DNA of 10,225 nucleotides, taken from NCBI GenBank assembly GCA_005240025.1, contig SBBK01000058.1, positions 1 to 10,225 on the forward strand. The letters run 5' to 3'. The number at the start of each line of letters is the position of its first letter. Within the stretch, counting starts at the first letter, position 1. The notes beneath the pieces were generated by a model. It saw nothing but the letters and a program-made list of their open reading frames with translations. It did not search any database and was not told where the DNA came from. Below are positions 1-6,092 of the stretch, piece after piece. Source of the DNA: an archaeon (lineage in GTDB: Archaea; Thermoproteota; Nitrososphaeria; Nitrososphaerales; Nitrosopumilaceae). The translations under genes and the position numbers were made by a program.

Positions 1-1136
1 AACAAAATAGACGCAATTGCGGGAATTGAAGAGTCTTGGCTGACTTGAATCTTTTCGTTTCCAATCTTGATAAAAATGAGCCCTCTTTCCTTCACAATTT
101 CGGCATTGTGTGATCTGAGTTTTTCAACTATCACAGGATCCGTAACTGTGCTAGATGTGCCCAGCGCAAAAAGTACCCTGGCTATGTTTGAAATACGCTC
201 TGATCTCTCCCTGACCTGCAAAATAGCCTTGTTTTGTTCGTCGATTCTGCTCTGCAGATCGGCCATCTTTTTATCAAATGAGCTCGACTGGGTGACCTTG
301 CCCTTTTCTAGCAATATCTTGGAAAACATCCTGTCCAGACCCTCCATAAAGCTTGGAATCTTTTCATAGTCGACGCCTGCGTCTATCATAATTGGGAAGA
401 CCTCAAAGCCGTCTTGTGTTTTGATTATGACTGGTTCGTGAGGCCCTACTGTTATTTTTTGCGTTATGGTTTTTGCAGCAGAAATAATACTTTTGATGTT
501 GTCTGGCGTAATAGTGTTTGCAGGAGTATCAAAATTAATCTTGGCTGATCTTAGAATTTCTTCAGCATATCTCGCAGGTAGACCAAAGGTTCTTCCAAGC
601 CACCGAACTATGGGAGTTGAAATGGATTTCAGCTCGTCAAAATCTCTTTCGCTGATATGAAAAATGTTCAACCCTTTCTGGGGCGGTTGCATGTAGGTTG
701 TGCCAACACGCAACTCTCTATGTCTCACTTCAACTGAGTGCAGGAGGGCCAGTATCTTGAGATCCTTGTTGCAAAGTATGATGTTCCCGTCGCTAAAAAA
801 CTCGCAAATCAGAACAAACTCCTTGTCAAATCCCGAAAATGTCAGGTATGCGATTCGCTCAACACCGATCTGTTCTATTTTTGTAATCTTTAATCGTAGG
901 AGATCACTCCGTAATCGCCTTATCAGCTTGTTTTCCTCAATCTGGTCTATTTTGATATCGCTTAACCACATCCCTACTGAGGAAACCACCAGAAACAAAT
1001 CGGCCTTTTGCGGGTGATGAAGCTTGAAAAGTATGCTGTCTTGGTTTATCGAGTAAATATTGTTTACATAGCATTCCTCAGTTTTTCTTGAGATTTCGCC
1101 TACAAGAAATGCCAGCTCAATTCCTGCTAGTGCCAT
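1..1136 (-). CDS. NFACT family protein (archaeal Rqc2/RqcH homologue), N-terminal part
   Basis: Partial gene: the minus-strand frame is open from the ATG at 1136 through the left edge (378 complete codons), so the C-terminal part is missing. The family (NEMF/Rqc2/RqcH/FbpA) binds the large ribosomal subunit with peptidyl-tRNA and helps rescue stalled nascent chains. Seen here: the N-terminal start MALAGIELAFLVGEI, then GVERIAYL (residues 91-98), FSDGNIIL (114-121) and a PPQKGL segment (151-156), all typical of the NFACT-N domain. A helical segment RWLGRTFGLPARYAEEIL (178-195) follows, like the family's helix-hairpin-helix region. A charged stretch at about 285-325 looks like the start of the central coiled coil. 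Full-length archaeal members have roughly 600-650 residues (family knowledge). An in-frame GTG two codons upstream (1142) is possible, but the ATG sits about 27 nt below a TATA-like box, which favours it. Family assignment is firm. Confidence 0.88.
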   Translation of the reverse strand, partial: MALAGIELAFLVGEISRKTEECYVNNIYSINQDSILFKLHHPQKADLFLVVSSVGMWLSDIKIDQIEENKLIRRLRSDLLRLKITKIEQIGVERIAYLTFSGFDKEFVLICEFFSDGNIILCNKDLKILALLHSVEVRHRELRVGTTYMQPPQKGLNIFHISERDFDELKSISTPIVRWLGRTFGLPARYAEEILRSAKINFDTPANTITPDNIKSIISAAKTITQKITVGPHEPVIIKTQDGFEVFPIMIDAGVDYEKIPSFMEGLDRMFSKILLEKGKVTQSSSFDKKMADLQSRIDEQNKAILQVRERSERISNIARVLFALGTSSTVTDPVIVEKLRSHNAEIVKERGLIFIKIGNEKIQVSQDSSIPAIASIL

Positions 1137-1153
1137 AACCACACATGAAAAAT

Positions 1154-1170
1154 CTAGAATATACTTCTAG
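1154..1170. promoter_or_regulatory. TATA box of the NFACT gene inside a 17-bp inverted repeat
   Basis: On the minus strand, GTATATTC (1166-1159) is centred about 27 nt upstream of the ATG at 1136, the normal spacing for a leaderless archaeal transcript. The same bases lie inside a perfect inverted repeat, CTAGAA-TATAC-TTCTAG. A regulator bound there would compete with TBP. No experimental support; the site is inferred from spacing and symmetry. Confidence 0.45.
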
Positions 1171-1208
1171 TGATACACACATGACCAAACATTTTAAACC
1201 AGATACCA

Positions 1209-1646
1209 TTGAGTCAATCTAGAAATTTATTGAAGCATCCAAAGAAAAAGCCGCCACACAAAGACGAGCCCACAAAAGACGAGGACAAACCAAATATCGA
1301 ATCTGAGAGCCAAGACGAACTAGTAAGGCGCAAAAGGCTTCTTGACAGATTATTCTGGATTCGAGTGGGCTTTGCTGCAATAGGCGGCTTTGTTGCTACA
1401 TTTCTCTTTGAGTCAATCGGGGGCGAGGAAAGGAGGTGGGCATCGATTGGTTTTATGATAATGATCTTCATTATTACTGCAGTAATTGGTAAAGGACTAA
1501 AGATTGGCCTGCCGCCATCGGACAGAAAAAAACTGATCACGACAGGCATTGGGAGCTACGTCTTCATTTATCTGTTCATGTGGATTCTTTCGTATACTCT
1601 GATACACCATCCAGACACAGGCCTGATCCCACTAAAGCCAATCTAA
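1209..1646 (+). CDS. small three-helix membrane protein upstream of cbiT
   Basis: 145 residues. The first 47 are hydrophilic and highly charged (Lys/Glu/Asp/Pro). Three hydrophobic segments follow at about 49-70, 78-97 and 110-132, ending in a short tail. The start is TTG at 1209; no in-frame ATG or GTG lies between the upstream stop at 1182 and this codon, and the next Met is inside the second membrane segment. No Shine-Dalgarno sequence is visible. The gene ends 2 nt before the cbiT ATG, so it is probably co-transcribed with the cobalamin genes. I do not recognise the family with confidence. The helix lengths and the last segment (ITTGIGSYVFIYLFMWILSY) loosely recall EMC6-type small insertase subunits. 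That is a weak resemblance, and a role linked to cobalamin or cobalt remains equally possible from context. Confidence 0.75.
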   Translation: MSQSRNLLKHPKKKPPHKDEPTKDEDKPNIESESQDELVRRKRLLDRLFWIRVGFAAIGGFVATFLFESIGGEERRWASIGFMIMIFIITAVIGKGLKIGLPPSDRKKLITTGIGSYVFIYLFMWILSYTLIHHPDTGLIPLKPI

Positions 1647-1648
1647 CT

Positions 1649-2239
1649 ATGTGGAAATTCAAAACGCCCGGCATACCTGATGAATATTTTGAGAGGACAG
1701 ATGAGGTACCAATAACAAAAGAAGAAGTCCGTGCAGTCCAGATAGGCAAGGCAAGACTTGCAGCTGGTAATACGGTATATGACATCGGGTGCGGGAGCGG
1801 CTCCATTACTGTAGAGATAGCACTTCAGGTTGGAAACAACGGCAAAGTTTATGCAGCTGACATTGATCCACGGGCAATTGAGCTTACCAAGAAAAACCTC
1901 GCAAAATTCCAAATCTCAAATACTGTTCTCATACTTGGAGACGCAAAACAAAACATATCTGGTCTTCCTTCTGCTGACGCCATATTTATCGGAGGAACTG
2001 GTGGCGACACAAAAGAAATAGTCAAACTCTGCTACGAAAAACTAAATCCAGGTGCAAGAATAGTAATTGGAACAATTTTGATTGAAACGCTTTATTCCGT
2101 ATTGGAAATAATAAATGAGCTCGATTTTGCCGACATCGACATTACGCAAATAACAATATCAAAAAGCAAAAAAACCTCGACTGGAACAATGATGCTTGCT
2201 CGAAATCCCGTAACAGTAGTCTCGGCAACAAAAAAGTGA
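1649..2239 (+). CDS. cbiT: CbiT, cobalt-precorrin-6B/7 C15-methyltransferase (decarboxylating)
   Basis: 196 residues, the usual size of stand-alone archaeal CbiT. The enzyme methylates C15 of the corrin ring and decarboxylates the acetate at C12, using S-adenosylmethionine, in anaerobic-route cobalamin synthesis. Seen: the family opening GIPDEYFERTDEVPITKEEVRA (split as residues 8-15 and 16-29), the SAM-binding glycine loop DIGCGSGSITVE (45-56), the acidic end of the second strand at Asp71/Asp73, and a GGTGG turn (115-119). The frame extends upstream to an ATG at 1580, but that would add 23 unrelated residues inside the preceding gene. ATG 1649 gives the family's normal N-terminus and a 2-nt gap to the upstream stop. 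It lies in one operon with cbiL and cbiF downstream. Confidence 0.92.
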   Translation: MWKFKTPGIPDEYFERTDEVPITKEEVRAVQIGKARLAAGNTVYDIGCGSGSITVEIALQVGNNGKVYAADIDPRAIELTKKNLAKFQISNTVLILGDAKQNISGLPSADAIFIGGTGGDTKEIVKLCYEKLNPGARIVIGTILIETLYSVLEIINELDFADIDITQITISKSKKTSTGTMMLARNPVTVVSATKK

Positions 2240-2246
2240 CAGTTCG

Positions 2247-2254
2247 CTTTTATC
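2247..2254 (+). promoter_or_regulatory. possible internal promoter (TATA-like box) before cbiL
   Basis: CTTTTATC in the 37-nt gap between cbiT and cbiL is centred about 26 nt before the cbiL ATG, the spacing expected for a leaderless start. It may give cbiL-cbiF their own transcript in addition to read-through from the upstream genes. Based on motif and spacing only. Confidence 0.4.
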
Positions 2255-2276
2255 TAGGAGATTCTGTTTTCAAAAC

Positions 2277-2999
2277 ATGCACGAACTTGTCTGCGTTGGT
2301 TGCGGTCCAGGTGATCCGGAATTACTCACAGTCAAAGCAGTAAAGGCAATCCAAGATGCTCAGGTAATAGCATGCCCTACAGCAAAGGAAGGCAAGCCAA
2401 GCATCGCACTTTCTGTAGTGGAATCAATAATTGACAAGTCAAAAAACCCGGAAATAGTAAATCTGGTCTTTCCGATGGTAAAAGACAAGGAAACACTGGA
2501 ATTCACATGGCAGAAAAACACCGAGATTCTGGCCAAAAAGGTACTGGACGGAAAAAAGGTGGTGTATCTAACTGTTGGCGACCCATACCTGTACAGTACG
2601 TGGATCTACCTGCACAAGGAATTGCAGGGCAAATATCCACAGATAAAAATCTCCGTCATACCTGGAATTGTCTCGATGTTTACATTTGCATCCAAAGTCG
2701 GAATTAGTTTGGCAGAAGGGGCAGAGACAATGGCAGTCATACCATCATGTTATGACCTCTCAAGGGTAAAGGAAACTGCAAAAAACTGCGACACAATGAT
2801 CTTTCTCAAAGATGGCAGATACTTTGATCAGGTGATCAAACTACTAAAGGAAGCTGGATTTTCAGACGATTCTATATTTGCAATAGGACAGGACCTTGGT
2901 ACCCCAAATGAAATTGTGCGGAAAATGAGGCTTGGTGATGTAAGCGAAAACACAATGACTACGAAATATTTCTCGATCATGGTGGTAAAGCGTGTCTAA
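2277..2999 (+). CDS. cbiL: CbiL, (cobalt-)precorrin-2 C20-methyltransferase
   Basis: 240 residues; a tetrapyrrole (corrin/porphyrin) methylase of the SAM-dependent CobA/CysG fold. It adds the methyl group at C20 of (cobalt-)precorrin-2, an early step in ring contraction. Seen: the N-terminal glycine loop VGCGPGDPELLTVKA (7-21), the central GDPYLYST motif (101-108), and PGIVS (129-133), typical of the C20 enzymes. The sequence at 32-42 (ACPTAKEGKPS) fits the CbiL/CobI subgroup better than the C11 or C17 enzymes. Its last codons overlap the GTG start of cbiF by 8 bp, which points to translational coupling. Whether the substrate carries cobalt cannot be read from the sequence, but the neighbouring separate cbiT suggests the anaerobic, cobalt-early route. 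Confidence 0.92.
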   Translation: MHELVCVGCGPGDPELLTVKAVKAIQDAQVIACPTAKEGKPSIALSVVESIIDKSKNPEIVNLVFPMVKDKETLEFTWQKNTEILAKKVLDGKKVVYLTVGDPYLYSTWIYLHKELQGKYPQIKISVIPGIVSMFTFASKVGISLAEGAETMAVIPSCYDLSRVKETAKNCDTMIFLKDGRYFDQVIKLLKEAGFSDDSIFAIGQDLGTPNEIVRKMRLGDVSENTMTTKYFSIMVVKRV

Positions 3000-3771
3000 G
3001 GTATATTTTGTAGGGTGTGGGCCGGGAGACCCAGACCTAATAACAGTCAAGGCAAAAAAATTGTTGCAAAAGGCAGACGTGGTGGTGTATTCTGGCTCAC
3101 TGATTCCGCCCCAAATCCTCAAAATCTGCAAAAAAGCCGAGCTCCATGACGCATCCGGCCTTGTGCGGGAGGAAATATTTGAGATTCTCAAAAAAAACGC
3201 GCAAAGCGGAAAACTTGTAGTAAGATTACACGATGGCGATCCGGCCGTTTTTGGAACAGTGCGCGAGCAGACAGACAATTTGCAAAAGGAAGGAATTGAT
3301 TTCCAAATAATACCCGGCGTGACGTCGTTTTTGGCCGCCTCTGCCGCACTCGGACTCCAGCTTACCTTGGCTGGAGTGACACAGACCATTATTGTTACTA
3401 GGGCGGAAAAACGTACCAAGGTCCCCTCCGGGGAGAAAATCTCCGAGCTTGCGCGCCACAAGTCCACCATGGTTTTCTATCTGAGCGTACAACTCCTATC
3501 AGACATTGTAAAAGAGGCACTAAGGGGCGGTTATCTCCCAACCACGCCTGCAGCCGTAGTATACAGAGCAAGCTGGCCTGACCAAAAAATAATCACAGGA
3601 ACCTTGCAGGACATAGTAAAAAAGGTCTGGGCGCAAAAAATCACAAGAACTGCAATTGTAATAATTGGCGATGTCATACAACCAAAATCATACGAGTATT
3701 CCAAGCTGTACGATAAGACATTTAGCCACGGCTATAGAAAGGCAAAAAATACTCTAGATCCTACAAAATAA
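2992..3771 (+). CDS. cbiF: CbiF, (cobalt-)precorrin-4 C11-methyltransferase
   Basis: 259 residues, the normal length for CbiF/CobM. It transfers a methyl group from SAM to C11 of (cobalt-)precorrin-4. Seen: VGCGPGDPDLITVKA (7-21), YSGSLIP (33-39), LHDGDPAVFGTVREQ (79-93), PGVTSFLAASAALG (108-121) and the C11-enzyme signature region LTLAGVTQTIIVTRAEKRT (125-143). The start is a GTG that overlaps the end of cbiL. No ATG lies close by in frame, and the residues from this GTG match the family start directly. Last gene of the cobalamin unit; the next gene is convergent. The C-terminal 25 residues are basic and probably variable. Confidence 0.94.
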   Translation: MSKVYFVGCGPGDPDLITVKAKKLLQKADVVVYSGSLIPPQILKICKKAELHDASGLVREEIFEILKKNAQSGKLVVRLHDGDPAVFGTVREQTDNLQKEGIDFQIIPGVTSFLAASAALGLQLTLAGVTQTIIVTRAEKRTKVPSGEKISELARHKSTMVFYLSVQLLSDIVKEALRGGYLPTTPAAVVYRASWPDQKIITGTLQDIVKKVWAQKITRTAIVIIGDVIQPKSYEYSKLYDKTFSHGYRKAKNTLDPTK

Positions 3772-3781
3772 AAAGAAAAAA
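3764..3781 (-). terminator. oligo-T terminator of the secreted-protein gene
   Basis: Just beyond the stop of the minus-strand gene, the minus strand reads CTTTTTTCTTTTTATTTT, a T-rich stretch of the kind that ends archaeal transcription without a hairpin. It overlaps the 3' end of cbiF. On the plus strand only a four-T run is present, so cbiF termination is less clear. Confidence 0.5.
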
Positions 3782-3790
3782 GTTTTGGGA

Positions 3791-4486
3791 TTATGGTGTT
3801 AACGCGCTTGCGGTTCCACCGAGCGTGACTGTCCACTGTACTGTCAGCGCATCGTTTGCGTTCAGGCTGACTGAAGTGAAGGTCTGTCTTGCAAACATTG
3901 AGTTGGTACTCTCATCAGTACTGTTGAAGAGGCCTGACTCGGTTACAGTCTGAGCGTTACCAGAAGTATTTGTGAATGTAGCAGATTGAACTACACTTGC
4001 TGTTGTTCCAGCACCGGAACCTGTCGAGTTTGTCCATGTGGTAGTTGTTGTTTGTTTTGGCACAAGGCCTGTGATGTGAGTCGAGTTTGTAGTTACCGGA
4101 TAAATGCTACCAAGTTTTGCGTGGTCACTTGCTACTGCGTTTGTTGCATTTCCAATGGCAATAATTTTGTAGCCTTTGGTATTTGCGCCGGCGCAATCTG
4201 GATCTGTACCGCTGACTGCTGCACCGGGTACCTCTTGGAACAAGAGTTTGAGTGCACAGTTTTCTCCTTGATTGACAACCAGGTTGTCCGTCTGTCTGTA
4301 TGCTTTGATGTTACCATCGGTATCCGTAACCGTCAAAGTTACGTGTCCCATGAATAATCCTGCGGCTCCTGGAGCAGCTTGAATGGTGTTCTTGATTGGT
4401 CCTACACCAAAAATAGTAGCGCTAAACAAGCCTGCCACGACTGCTAGGGAAACCCCTAGGACTAATGTGGTCGTATTTGCTTTCAT
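3791..4486 (-). CDS. secreted Thr/Asn-rich surface protein of unknown function
   Basis: 231 residues. An N-terminal hydrophobic helix (about 7-27, after Met-Lys) serves as signal peptide or membrane anchor. The rest is polar and beta-prone, with a Thr run at 146-150 and five N-X-S/T sequons (N113, N134, N153, N173, N188), consistent with a glycosylated extracellular protein. Two cysteines (C77, C98) could form a disulfide. The C-terminal part (MFARQTFTSVSLNANDALTV, 197-216, then QWTVTL) resembles the end of beta-sandwich tail or appendage proteins of viruses; this is an impression, not a proven homology. ATG 4486 is about 26 nt below a clear TATA box, so the transcript is probably leaderless. 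Transcribed alone, convergent with cbiF. Function unknown. Confidence 0.82.
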   Translation of the reverse strand: MKANTTTLVLGVSLAVVAGLFSATIFGVGPIKNTIQAAPGAAGLFMGHVTLTVTDTDGNIKAYRQTDNLVVNQGENCALKLLFQEVPGAAVSGTDPDCAGANTKGYKIIAIGNATNAVASDHAKLGSIYPVTTNSTHITGLVPKQTTTTTWTNSTGSGAGTTASVVQSATFTNTSGNAQTVTESGLFNSTDESTNSMFARQTFTSVSLNANDALTVQWTVTLGGTASALTP

Positions 4487-4507
4487 TAAGGTATGGATCC
4501 CCGCCGC

Positions 4508-4516
4508 CTATATAGA
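4508..4516 (-). promoter_or_regulatory. TATA box of the secreted-protein gene
   Basis: The minus strand reads TTCTATATAGG, centred about 26 nt before the ATG at 4486. This is one of the clearest archaeal TATA boxes in the window and predicts a leaderless mRNA. Confidence 0.6.
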
Positions 4517-4543
4517 AATTATGGAATTTTGTCGGATAAAATC

Positions 4544-4558
4544 GTGCCAAAATGGCAC
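4544..4558. repeat. inverted repeat GTGCCA-N3-TGGCAC, copy 1
   Basis: Perfect 6-bp arms around AAA, centred about 39 bp upstream of the TATA box of the minus-strand secreted-protein gene. The same arms with a TAT centre recur at 9615-9629. It may be a regulator site or the first stem of the stem-loop cluster that follows it. Confidence 0.55.
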
Positions 4559-4573
4559 CAATTACAAGAAGGT

Positions 4574-4627
4574 GTTTTGCAGACAAAACGGGCGAGAAAG
4601 CCCACACCCTAGGGTTGGGAGTATGTC
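4574..4627 (+). mobile_element. tandem stem-loops resembling a TnpB/IS200-IS605 right end (remnant or omega-RNA-like scaffold)
   Basis: Three stem-loops follow each other almost without gap. The first is GTTTTG-CAGA-CAAAAC (4574-4589). The second is GGGC-GAGAAA-GCCC (4590-4603). The third is an imperfect stem from CCCACACC to GGTTGGG around a CTAG loop (4601-4619), which competes with the second for GCCC. GAGTATGTCA follows. From memory, the sequence CCC-TAG-GGT-TGGGAG-TATGTCA resembles right ends of archaeal IS200/IS605-type tnpB elements, where the hairpin array doubles as the scaffold of the TnpB guide RNA. No tnpB gene is present here. It could instead be an unrelated structured RNA or a promoter-region structure. 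Confidence 0.3.
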
Positions 4628-4629
4628 AG

Positions 4630-4638
4630 GGCTTTAAC
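4630..4638 (+). promoter_or_regulatory. TATA-like box of the PEFG surface-protein gene
   Basis: GGCTTTAAC is centred about 31 nt before the GTG at 4666, predicting a transcript with a leader of only a few nucleotides. It lies directly after the stem-loop cluster. A second AT-rich stretch, AAAAATAC at 4640-4647, is the alternative. Confidence 0.35.
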
Positions 4639-4665
4639 CAAAAATACACCTGATTCGTAACCAAA

Positions 4666-5433
4666 GTGTTGAAATTTCAGGCAGCATGCATACTCGGGCT
4701 CCTTTTCGGAGTTGCAAGCGCATACGCCTTTGAGCCCATTCCAATAACCATATCAAACGCAATGGACAAAATAATCTTCGACGGCAGATGGACGCATCAA
4801 ACAGAATGGAAGGCATCAAGCCTCAACACGTATTTCTATAACGATACTCAGATAATTTTGCGCAGTGCACACCAGGATAACTTTGTCTATATTTTTTTGG
4901 ATCCCATATATGACAACACACTAGACAAGCTTGATCACGCAATTGTCTGCTTTGATACAAGCAACAACAAATCTGACAGGGCGGACTTGGGCGATTATTG
5001 CTTTGTTACATACCTTGAAGGAAATGATGCATTTACCTATCAGGGGGGGAGTGATTCGGACGAGACAAACTTTTTTGTCAAAAAATCAAATCCCAAAGGA
5101 TTTGTTGCCAAAGGCGCCATTTCAGATACCAATGACAGGTATACATCTGTGCCACACCCAAGCTACGAGTTTAGAATTCCAACAGACCTGATTGGAAGGC
5201 AAAGTGTTTATGGATTTTATTTTCTGGTCTATGATGATGGCACAAAAAAAACCTATACCTATCCACAAAATCTAGATTCTGAAAACTTTGTCTCAAGTCC
5301 AGACAAGTGGGGTGAGATGTACTCCCCAGACAAATCTCTGCCAGAGTTTGGAGTGCCGATGCTTTTGCTGGTTTTTTCAATAATATCGGTGATAATCTTG
5401 AGAATGAAAAACAGAATTTTCAGCCAGTCATGA
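4666..5433 (+). CDS. secreted surface protein with PEFG-type C-terminal anchor
   Basis: 255 residues. The start GTG 4666 gives a classic signal peptide (hydrophobic core about 7-18, likely cleavage after SAYA at 21); the next ATG is inside the mature domain. The body has many aromatic and acidic residues (for example DGRWTHQTEW 39-48, FVYIFLDPIYD 73-83, HAIVCFD 91-97, and YEFRIPTDLIG 167-177). This pattern is like CBM9/DOMON-type beta-sandwich domains, a weak fold-level assignment. The tail has PEFG (226-229), a hydrophobic helix (230-245) and a basic RMKNR end, which matches the PEFG-CTERM sorting tail described for thaumarchaeal surface proteins and processed by an archaeosortase-like enzyme (family knowledge). 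The stop overlaps the UDG start (ATGA), so the two genes are translated from one message. Ligand and role are unknown. Confidence 0.85.
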   Translation: MLKFQAACILGLLFGVASAYAFEPIPITISNAMDKIIFDGRWTHQTEWKASSLNTYFYNDTQIILRSAHQDNFVYIFLDPIYDNTLDKLDHAIVCFDTSNNKSDRADLGDYCFVTYLEGNDAFTYQGGSDSDETNFFVKKSNPKGFVAKGAISDTNDRYTSVPHPSYEFRIPTDLIGRQSVYGFYFLVYDDGTKKTYTYPQNLDSENFVSSPDKWGEMYSPDKSLPEFGVPMLLLVFSIISVIILRMKNRIFSQS

Positions 5434-6092
5434 AGCAAAGCCAAATCTCAATACTAAATCACAAAATCATACGATGCAAAAAATGCCCCCGACTGGCAAA
5501 ATACATCAGAAATGTGGCAGCCAAGAAGGTAAGGCGATACAGACAGGAAAAATACTGGGCAATGCCCCTGAGCGGTTTTGGCGATCCCAGTGCCAGGCTA
5601 CTAATCATCGGGCTTGCACCCGCAGCTCATGGGGGAAACAGAACGGGCAGAATGTTTACTGGGGACAGCTCAGGGGACTGGTTGGCTAAGGTACTCTTTG
5701 ATAATGGTTTTGCAACAAAGCCAACAAGCCAGAAAATCGACGATGGATTCAGCCTCATCAATGCATACATCACAGCAGCAGTCAGGTGCGCACCACCAGA
5801 CAACAAACCTACAAGACAAGAAATCAATACATGTTCTGAATTTTTAATGCAGGAACTGATGATATTAAATAATGTCAAAGTAATTGTGTGTCTTGGGAAA
5901 ATTGCGTTCGATACTCTAAGGCAGCTGCTTGGGATCAAAGGCGGGAGGTTTTTCCACGGAAACTGTTTTCCACATAACAACAAGGTGATCTTGGTCAGTT
6001 ACCATCCGAGCAGGCAGAATACACAGACAGGCAGACTGAACTGGGATGATTGGAACAAAATATTTCAGCGTGCCAGAACCATATCGGGCTAG
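5430..6092 (+). CDS. uracil-DNA glycosylase, family 5 (UDGb type), Fe-S
   Basis: 220 residues. It removes uracil (and, in this family, often hypoxanthine or other deaminated bases) from DNA to start base-excision repair. Seen: Fe-S cysteines C16 and C19 in CKKC, then C120 and C135. Motif A is GLAPAAHGGNRTGRMFTGD (61-79), where the family-5 Ala replaces the catalytic Asp/Asn of other UDG families. The motif B region is SYHPSRQNTQTGRL (190-203), with the conserved His192. These features separate it from family 4 (GEAPG...). The start ATG 5430 overlaps the stop of the surface-protein gene by 4 bp. That coupling of a repair enzyme with an anchored surface protein has no obvious functional logic. 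The TAG stop shares a CTAG with the stop of the convergent gene. Confidence 0.93.
   Translation: MKQSQISILNHKIIRCKKCPRLAKYIRNVAAKKVRRYRQEKYWAMPLSGFGDPSARLLIIGLAPAAHGGNRTGRMFTGDSSGDWLAKVLFDNGFATKPTSQKIDDGFSLINAYITAAVRCAPPDNKPTRQEINTCSEFLMQELMILNNVKVIVCLGKIAFDTLRQLLGIKGGRFFHGNCFPHNNKVILVSYHPSRQNTQTGRLNWDDWNKIFQRARTISG

Noticed and set aside
67..1017. Plus-strand open frames at 67-369, 466-660 and 700-1017
   Set aside because: They lie antisense to the NFACT gene, have no recognisable motifs and differ in frame; the minus-strand frame is continuously open and matches a known family.
1580..1648. Upstream ATG (1580) as start of cbiT
   Set aside because: It would add 23 residues unrelated to CbiT within the preceding gene; ATG 1649 gives the family start.
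2862..3492. Minus-strand open frames inside cbiL/cbiF
   Set aside because: Antisense shadows of clear corrin methyltransferase genes.
4422..4607. Minus-strand open frame spanning the stem-loop cluster and TATA box
   Set aside because: It crosses the promoter of the secreted-protein gene and overlaps that gene in another frame; the translation resembles nothing known.
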